A stretch of 30,141 bases of DNA from Candidatus [Bacteroides] periocalifornicus (GTDB lineage: Bacteria > Bacteroidota > Bacteroidia > Bacteroidales > CAJPTX01), in the NCBI GenBank assembly GCA_001421095.1, contig LIIK01000031.1, forward strand, positions 1 through 30,141, written 5' to 3'. Below the pieces are notes generated by a model, which had not been told where the DNA came from, ran no database searches, and saw only the letters and a program-made list of their open reading frames with translations. This document shows positions 25,377-30,141 of the stretch, in pieces; the first letter of the stretch is position 1; the number at the start of each line of letters is the position of its first letter. A program made the position numbers and the translations under genes.

Positions 25377-25454
25377 TTTTAATCAATCACGTACATTTAT
25401 CGAAGGCCGTATCAGTGTGGCGAGCCTCATTGTCTAATGTTTTTTTGCAGAGGA
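25377..25454 (+). repeat. Dispersed hairpin repeat, copy 4 (diverged)
   Basis: This runs from TTTTAATCAATCAC (25377-25390, also in copy 2) through a TATCGAAGGCCGTA head to the TTTTTTGCAGAGGAC tail. The hairpin is CAGTG.GG (25413-25420), loop CGAG, CC.CATTG (25425-25432). It has A-T and T-A pairs where copy 1 has G-C and C-G. The first TTTTAATC also pairs with GATTAAAA (25366-25373), making a second 8-bp hairpin at the repeat edge. Confidence 0.6.
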
Positions 25455-25502
25455 CTTCTTCAGATGTGTTTCAGCGTTCTCATGATTGCACAGCTATATG
25501 GT

Positions 25503-25543
25503 AAAAAGGGCTGCCAGGCTAAATGTTGCTGGCAGTCCTTTTT
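25503..25543 (-). terminator. Terminator of the lactate utilisation operon
   Basis: AAAAAGGGCTGCCAG (25503-25517) pairs with CTGGCAGTCCTTTTT (25529-25543) over 15 bp with one wobble and an 11-nt loop. The A run gives a U run in the minus-strand transcript. It lies 19 bp after the stop of lutC. Confidence 0.9.
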
Positions 25544-25562
25544 ATTGCGTATTTTCCCATCC

Positions 25563-26150
25563 CTATTCCAGCACCACCGTCACTCCTCTTGGCCCGTGGG
25601 CACCTATCACTAGTGCCTGTTCTATATCTGCAGTCTTTGAGGGGCCGGCTACGAATACCCCGTACTTCAGATCCCCCTCTTCTTGGGCTATTCGCTGGTA
25701 GGCATTGTGCATATTCTGTACTATCTCTAGGCGGGGGACCACTATCACCAAGGCCTCGGAGATGAAGTACACACCCCGGTGCTTCACATCTTGCCGAATC
25801 CATATTGCCCCATTCTCCGCCACACCGAATACGCCTCTCACCACTCCTACATCCACGCCCTCTAGCCCCTGAGCCTGCTCTAGCTGGTCAATCCGTAGCG
25901 TAGTGCAGGTTACCTCTGGCATTTGGCTAGCGATAACCTTGGCCTCGGGGTAGAGTTCGCGTACCACCTTGTCTACAGTTTGCCCTTTCTGCAGGATAAC
26001 GCATCTGGCTGCAGAGGATTCTATGGCCTGCTTAAAGGTCTCTACAGGCTCTACAACAGGACCTTTTGCCAGATGCCCAAGGTCGGGCATGTCGGTTGGG
26101 GCGAGGTTATGCTCGCGGAGACGGTTCAGTATCTGTTCACGGCTGCTCAT
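25563..26150 (-). CDS. lutC: Lactate utilisation protein C (LutC/YkgG, DUF162)
   Basis: This encodes 195 residues, shorter than the Bacillus and E. coli members (about 230-240). The family blocks are present: GVFGVAENGAIWI, the SEALVIVVPR strand and the C-terminal VFVAGPSKTADIEQALVIGAHGPRGVTVVL, which contains the GPSKTADIE signature. LutC is the third subunit of the LutABC complex that oxidises L-lactate to pyruvate in the cytoplasm; its own biochemical role is not settled. It is the last gene of the operon, 107 bp after lutB, with a strong terminator directly behind. Confidence 0.93.
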   Translation of the reverse strand: MSSREQILNRLREHNLAPTDMPDLGHLAKGPVVEPVETFKQAIESSAARCVILQKGQTVDKVVRELYPEAKVIASQMPEVTCTTLRIDQLEQAQGLEGVDVGVVRGVFGVAENGAIWIRQDVKHRGVYFISEALVIVVPRLEIVQNMHNAYQRIAQEEGDLKYGVFVAGPSKTADIEQALVIGAHGPRGVTVVLE

Positions 26151-26257
26151 GGCGTGTGTCGTTTATTTATGGAAGAGCAAGGGGAGCTGTAATGGGGCTA
26201 TATCAAACCGGCACGTTGAGTGGTTAAAAAGCGGCTCTAGCACTTGGTTGGGAACTC

Positions 26258-27634
26258 TTATTCTTCCACCCTTCCCTCGCGCCAGAGTTGCTCGAAGGTC
26301 TTTGGGGCAATAGTGGGCATTTCCCTTGATATTCCCCAGCCATTCAGCCTGTTGTAGAGCGTGAATCGAGGGGCAAGTTTCAACCCTAACCGTCCCATTG
26401 CAACGGCCTCTTTGAACCTAGCGGGTGTTTTCAGCGCTATTCCAAGCCCTTCTACTATCAGGTGTTTCTGCTTATTGGCAACGCCCATGGGGTAGAGCTG
26501 CTGTCGCCATTGGTAAATTTGCTCGGCCAGTGGGATTTTTGCTGGGCAAACGTGGCTACAGCTATAGCAGAGGCTGCAGGCCGACATGTCCATAGCGTAT
26601 TTATTGGGATTCCGCAGCATAGCAAGGTTTACTCCCAGAGGCCCTGGAATGAAGTAGGAGTACGAGTAGCCGCCGCTCCTACGGTATACAGGGCAGGTAT
26701 TCATGCATGAGCCGCAACGTAGGCAGCGTAGCATAGCGGCGTGCGTCGTGTGGTTCAGGATTTCGCTCCGCCCGTTATCAACCAGTATGATGTGGAAGGC
26801 TTTCCCATTCTCGGGTTTGCGGTAGTGGGCGGTGTAGCTGGTTATAGGTTGTCCCGTGCCAGAGCGTGCGAGCAGACGGGTGAATACTCCCAGCGATTCG
26901 TAGTTGGGCACCACCTTCTCTATGCCGATAATCGCGATGTGGAGGTCTGGGAATGCGGTGCCCATATCGGCATTCCCCTCATTGGTGCATACTACTACCG
27001 CCCCGCTTTCCGCAACGGCAAAATTTCCCCCCGTCATCGAGATATCGGCATGGAGGAACTTCTGCCTTAGGTGGGCGCGCACCGCGTGGGTGAGGTAGGT
27101 TGGGTCGCAGTTGCCCTTCTCTGTGCCAATCTTCTCATGCAGGATCTCGCTTACAGCCTCGCGCTTTACGTGGATTGCGGGCATTACTATGTGGCTCGGG
27201 GGCTGCCCGAGGAACTGCATGATTCGCTCGCCGAGGTCTGTTTCTACAGCATCTATACCGTTTGCTTCCAGGTAGGGCGACATGCCGCACTCCTCGGCGA
27301 GCATCGATTTGCTTTTCACCAGATTCGTCCCGCCATGCTCCTTGATTATATCCAGCACTGTGCGGTTCATCTCCTCGGCATCTACAGCCCAGTGCACTAT
27401 AGCCCCATTGGCGGTAGCATTGCGCTCAAACTCCTCTAGGTAGTGTGCTAGATGGGTTATCGTGTGCTGCTTAATCTGCTCGGCAGCAGTGCGTAGAGCC
27501 TCCCATTCGGGTATGGCATGGGCTAGCGCATCGCGCTTTTGGCGGATGAGGTATATGGCCTGGTCATGCCAGGTTACGTGTTCGCTGTCGGCCAGGAACG
27601 CCTTTGCCTTCAGCGCGTGGGTTTGCTTGGTCAT
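26258..27634 (-). CDS. lutB: Lactate utilisation iron-sulfur protein B (LutB)
   Basis: This encodes 458 residues from the ATG at 27634. A longer frame upstream only reads back into lutA and is rejected. The ATG overlaps the TGA of lutA as ATGA, a sign of translational coupling. The N-terminal DUF162-like domain includes ISMTGGNFAVAESGAVVVCTNEGNADM. Two ferredoxin-type clusters follow: Cys304, 307, 310, 314 (CLRCGSCMNTCPVY) and Cys353, 356, 359, 363 (CSLCYSCSHVCP), all eight present. LutB is the electron-carrying subunit of the LutABC L-lactate oxidation complex. Its length matches the family. Confidence 0.95.
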   Translation of the reverse strand: MTKQTHALKAKAFLADSEHVTWHDQAIYLIRQKRDALAHAIPEWEALRTAAEQIKQHTITHLAHYLEEFERNATANGAIVHWAVDAEEMNRTVLDIIKEHGGTNLVKSKSMLAEECGMSPYLEANGIDAVETDLGERIMQFLGQPPSHIVMPAIHVKREAVSEILHEKIGTEKGNCDPTYLTHAVRAHLRQKFLHADISMTGGNFAVAESGAVVVCTNEGNADMGTAFPDLHIAIIGIEKVVPNYESLGVFTRLLARSGTGQPITSYTAHYRKPENGKAFHIILVDNGRSEILNHTTHAAMLRCLRCGSCMNTCPVYRRSGGYSYSYFIPGPLGVNLAMLRNPNKYAMDMSACSLCYSCSHVCPAKIPLAEQIYQWRQQLYPMGVANKQKHLIVEGLGIALKTPARFKEAVAMGRLGLKLAPRFTLYNRLNGWGISREMPTIAPKTFEQLWREGRVEE

Positions 27635-28371
27635 CGTTCGTTTGCCGTTAGGATTTCTACTATGTGCTTGGTTTGAATCGGGTAGCCGTTGCGCTTTATT
27701 ATGCCCTGCATGTGCATTAGGCAAGAGCAGTCAGCCCCTGTTATCACCTCCGCGCCTGTGCTCATATGGTCGGCCACTTTATCGCGTCCCATGCGCCCGC
27801 TTACCCAGGGTTCCTCCATGCTGAATAGGCCGCCAAAGCCGCAGCATTCATCCACCCGCTTGGGTTCTACCACCTCTATCCCTTCCACCAGGTGCAGCAG
27901 GTCTTTCAGTTTGGAGAAGTGGGGCGTATTCTCCTCGCTCATGCTGGAGAGGTGGAGTATGCGTACCCCATGACAGCTGTTGTGCAGGCTTACCTTGTGA
28001 GGGAATCGGGCGGGCAGATTCTGCACTTTCACCACATCGTGCAGGAATTCGCAGATTTCGTAGATCCGAGAACTCAGGCACGTCTTTTTGTCTTGGTGGA
28101 GTAGCCGAGGGTAGGTCTCTTTCACATAGCCCACGCAGCTCCCCGAGGGGCCTACCACGTAGTCGAAATCGGCGAATAGTTTAGATATGTATGCGGCCAG
28201 CTCCGCCGAATCCCCCTCATAGCCGCCGTTGCCCATCGGTTGCCCACAGCAGGTTTGTCCTTTGGGGTAGGTCACATCTAGCCCTGCCTGCTTCAGGAGC
28301 TTATAGCTCGCTACACCCACTTCGGGGTAGATTGCGTTCACGTAGCAGGGGATGAATAGTGCCACTTTCAT
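27631..28371 (-). CDS. lutA: Lactate utilisation cysteine-rich protein A (LutA)
   Basis: This encodes 246 residues with two CCG (cysteine-rich) modules: IPCYVNA with QTCCGQPMGNGG (Cys9, Cys41, Cys42), and LHNSCHGVR with DECCGFGGLFS. Proteins with CCG domains of the GlpC/LutA type bind an iron-sulfur or redox cofactor and pass electrons in the oxidation of lactate or glycolate-like substrates. The start at 28371 (MKVALFIPCYVN) is the conserved N-terminus. The gene opens the lutABC unit and lies 217 bp after the lactate permease. Confidence 0.95.
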   Translation of the reverse strand: MKVALFIPCYVNAIYPEVGVASYKLLKQAGLDVTYPKGQTCCGQPMGNGGYEGDSAELAAYISKLFADFDYVVGPSGSCVGYVKETYPRLLHQDKKTCLSSRIYEICEFLHDVVKVQNLPARFPHKVSLHNSCHGVRILHLSSMSEENTPHFSKLKDLLHLVEGIEVVEPKRVDECCGFGGLFSMEEPWVSGRMGRDKVADHMSTGAEVITGADCSCLMHMQGIIKRNGYPIQTKHIVEILTANER

Positions 28372-28588
28372 AGTGTGCAGGTTTTCAGTGAAAGGTTGGA
28401 TGTCTTTGGGTTAGGCATGGATTGATGCAAGAACTCGTAGAACGGGTGAATATTTACCGCACCTCATGCCTGAAATCATCGTTTCTTGGGGAATGCTCTG
28501 ATATCCGTGGGCAAGGATAAACCGTAATGGCTAGTGCGTACACCCGCCTGTCTCGTTGCGAGTGGTTACGCTCCTGCCCAGAAACGTC
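28372..28588. other. Gap between lactate permease and lutA
   Basis: No gene is seen and no strong terminator was found, so lutABC may be read from the permease transcript. A TATCCTTG on the minus strand (28513-28520) is a weak -7-like match that could start lutA separately. A 7-bp inverted repeat AGGCATG/CATGCCT (28413-28419, 28465-28471) lies within the leader region. Confidence 0.35.
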
Positions 28589-30058
28589 TTATATAAAGAT
28601 CCCCACCACAACGCCAGCTATCGCCACATACACCAGGGCGTAGACCACCGCTTTTTTCAAGATCGGTCCCTCTTCCCCGGGCATTTGGCAGGCGCTGGTG
28701 GCTATGGCAATGCTCTGGGGCGATATTATTTTCCCTCCAGTAGCCCCTGCAGTATTGGAGGCCGCAAGCCAGGTGGGATCTACATTCAGGTGTTCGGCTA
28801 CCCCAGTCTGCAGCTTGCCAAATAGGATGTTGGACGAGGTGTCGCTACCAGTCACAAAAGTCCCTAGTGCACCCACGGCAGGGGCCACGAACGGGTAGGC
28901 CGCCCCCGTTAAACTTGCTAGCCCGCTGGCGAGTAGGGCTATCATGCCAGAGGTCTCCATTATGCTAGAGAATCCAACCAGGCAGATAACCGTCACAATC
29001 GTCTTGCGCAGCTGCCACACGCTACGCCCGAGTACTTTGAGCAGTTCGCCCAGCTTCCCCCCTTGCACAAGGCCGCCTAGCAGGCTGCCAAGGAATAGAA
29101 GCAACCCGCCCTGCGTGAGCCAGCTTATAGTGAGGCCGTGCGGCGTACCTCCAATATTGAGAGTGGGTTTGCTCACCAGCAGCCACTTTAGTGTACTATT
29201 TATGGAGGGGATCAGGGGGCTCGTGAGCAGTATGAGCAGCATGATGAATCCGTAGACCGCCCACGCCTTCCACATGGTTGCCGCATCACGCTTTACGGAG
29301 CGGGGAGCATCGGCTCTTTTTTCAGGGGTATTCGCTACGGGTTCTTTCCCCTTGGGGAGCAATTTCCCCACCGCCAGTATGACCACAATGGCGGCTAGGC
29401 TTCCGAGTATAGCAGGGGTTTCCACCCCAATGTACTTAACAGCAGCGTATTGGGCCAATAGCGATACGATACCCACCAGCAGCCCGAGGATGATGTTCTT
29501 AGGGAGTGCGCGCAGGCGAGGGTCAGACAGGAAGGTGAGCGCCAGCGGGATAAGGATCATCAGGGGTGATAGCTGTAGAATCACGTCAACCCCCAGTGCC
29601 TGCGCCGGCAGTCCGGTCTCGGTGCCTAGCACGGTCACGGGAACACCCACAGCCCCGAATCCCGTGGCTACGCTGTTGGCCAGCAGGCTCACGAGCGCGG
29701 AGAATATAGGGCGAAACCCCAGCCCGATGAGTATTGCAGCGGGTATGGCCACAGCCGTCCCAAAGCCCGCCATCCCCTCTAGCAGACCCCCGAATCCCCA
29801 GGTTATCAGTAGTACTTGGATGCTTCGGTCTGTGCTTAGCGAGGAGAATTGCTCCTTCAGCACATCTATAGCCTTGGTGTATTGCAGCACATTGTAGCTA
29901 TAGATGGCCATTAGAATGATGAACAGGATCGGGACTAAGGCTTTAATCCCCCCGTACACGAACGATAGCGAGGCATCCACTACTCCCTGCCCATACCCGA
30001 GAATCGCCAGCACAAAGGTAACCATGAGCGTGATCAGCGCGCTTTTATCGCCGCTCAC
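28589..30058 (-). CDS. lctP: L-lactate permease (LctP/LldP family), N-terminus unclear
   Basis: This encodes 489 residues from a GTG at 30058, with many membrane helices. Family landmarks include WGFGGLLEGMAGFGTAVAIPAAILIGLGF, ANSVATGFGAVGVPVTVLG, and near the C-terminus GALGTFVTGSDTSSNILFGKLQ and NTAGATGGKIISPQSIAIAT. It should import lactate with protons for LutABC encoded downstream. LldP proteins are usually about 530-550 residues. The frame stays open upstream of the GTG and encodes FFLIGLLGVFK, the expected end of helix 1, but a TAA at 30101-30103 interrupts it with no ATG, GTG or TTG between. The gene is therefore either shifted or truncated at its 5' end, or begins at an unusual codon. 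Confidence 0.85.
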   Translation of the reverse strand: MSGDKSALITLMVTFVLAILGYGQGVVDASLSFVYGGIKALVPILFIILMAIYSYNVLQYTKAIDVLKEQFSSLSTDRSIQVLLITWGFGGLLEGMAGFGTAVAIPAAILIGLGFRPIFSALVSLLANSVATGFGAVGVPVTVLGTETGLPAQALGVDVILQLSPLMILIPLALTFLSDPRLRALPKNIILGLLVGIVSLLAQYAAVKYIGVETPAILGSLAAIVVILAVGKLLPKGKEPVANTPEKRADAPRSVKRDAATMWKAWAVYGFIMLLILLTSPLIPSINSTLKWLLVSKPTLNIGGTPHGLTISWLTQGGLLLFLGSLLGGLVQGGKLGELLKVLGRSVWQLRKTIVTVICLVGFSSIMETSGMIALLASGLASLTGAAYPFVAPAVGALGTFVTGSDTSSNILFGKLQTGVAEHLNVDPTWLAASNTAGATGGKIISPQSIAIATSACQMPGEEGPILKKAVVYALVYVAIAGVVVGIFI

Positions 30059-30081
30059 CTTGAATACCCCTAGCAGCCCAA

Positions 30082-30141
30082 TCAGGAAAAAATCCCTACC
30101 TTAGCCTTTAGATAGCGCAGGGCATCGTACCAGATTTCGAG
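30082..30141 (-). CDS. Open frame at the right window edge: end of another gene or 5' part of the permease
   Basis: On the minus strand, from the window edge, a frame reads LEIWYDALRYLKAKVGIFS and then TGA (30082-30084). It could be the C-terminus of an upstream gene. It could also be the 5' part of the permease, because adding one T to the six-T run (30087-30092) joins it to FFLIGLLGVFK in the permease frame. The fragment is too short to assign. Confidence 0.3.
   Translation of the reverse strand, partial: LEIWYDALRYLKAKVGIFS

Noticed and set aside
24831..25454. Repeat copies considered as a CRISPR array
   Set aside because: Copies are few, irregularly spaced, diverged, and occur in both orientations far apart.
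29274..29897. Plus-strand open frame of 207 codons antisense to the lactate permease
   Set aside because: Ser/Pro-rich low-complexity translation is typical of the antisense of membrane proteins.

Overview
The window looks like a chromosomal segment of a Porphyromonas-like member of the Bacteroidota. Four things point that way: a HmuY-family heme-binding lipoprotein, a giant surface protein ending in a type IX secretion (T9SS) sorting domain, a T9SS plug protein, and promoters of the Bacteroidota form (TAnnTTTG at -7) instead of TATAAT. The content is mostly ordinary chromosome with a surface-protein region at the left end.

Layout. (1) 1-1235: a single-gene hmuY-like unit on the minus strand. 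It has a strong terminator and, upstream, a compact structured leader or small RNA of about 80 nt ending in its own terminator-like hairpin. (2) 1236-11603: one plus-strand gene for a 3455-residue secreted subtilase with about twenty downstream beta-sandwich or repeat modules and a C-terminal T9SS signal. (3) 12069-15828: a plus-strand run of an aminotransferase, a NamZ-type (DUF1343) N-acetylmuramidase and a T9SS plug protein. (4) 16045-19016: a SPOR-domain lipoprotein followed by a patatin phospholipase with an outer-membrane barrel. (5) 19114-22282: a small exported protein of unknown function, thymidylate synthase, and an M23 endopeptidase-like protein, packed with 12-19 bp gaps. (6) 22556-24577: dxs on the minus strand. 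(7) 24925-25177: a minus-strand tRNA-Leu(UAG)/tRNA-Gln(CUG) unit with promoter and terminator. (8) 25503-30141: minus-strand L-lactate permease followed by lutA-lutB-lutC, a complete lactate uptake and oxidation module.

How the parts connect. Heme capture, a large secreted protease, a T9SS component, and several cell-wall or envelope proteins (NamZ, SPOR, M23, patatin barrel) fit an asaccharolytic or proteolytic, heme-dependent host-associated lifestyle. Lactate oxidation adds a carbon and electron source.

The least expected structure is outside the genes. A dispersed repeat of about 60-80 bp with a central hairpin occurs four times between genes. Several arm positions of the hairpin change in a compensatory way between copies. 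Two copies in opposite orientation bracket the hmuY/giant-protease block. The promoter of the RNA leader before hmuY also shares a block of sequence with the tRNA promoter 24 kb away. I did not see a CRISPR array, insertion sequence, phage genes or an obvious defence system.
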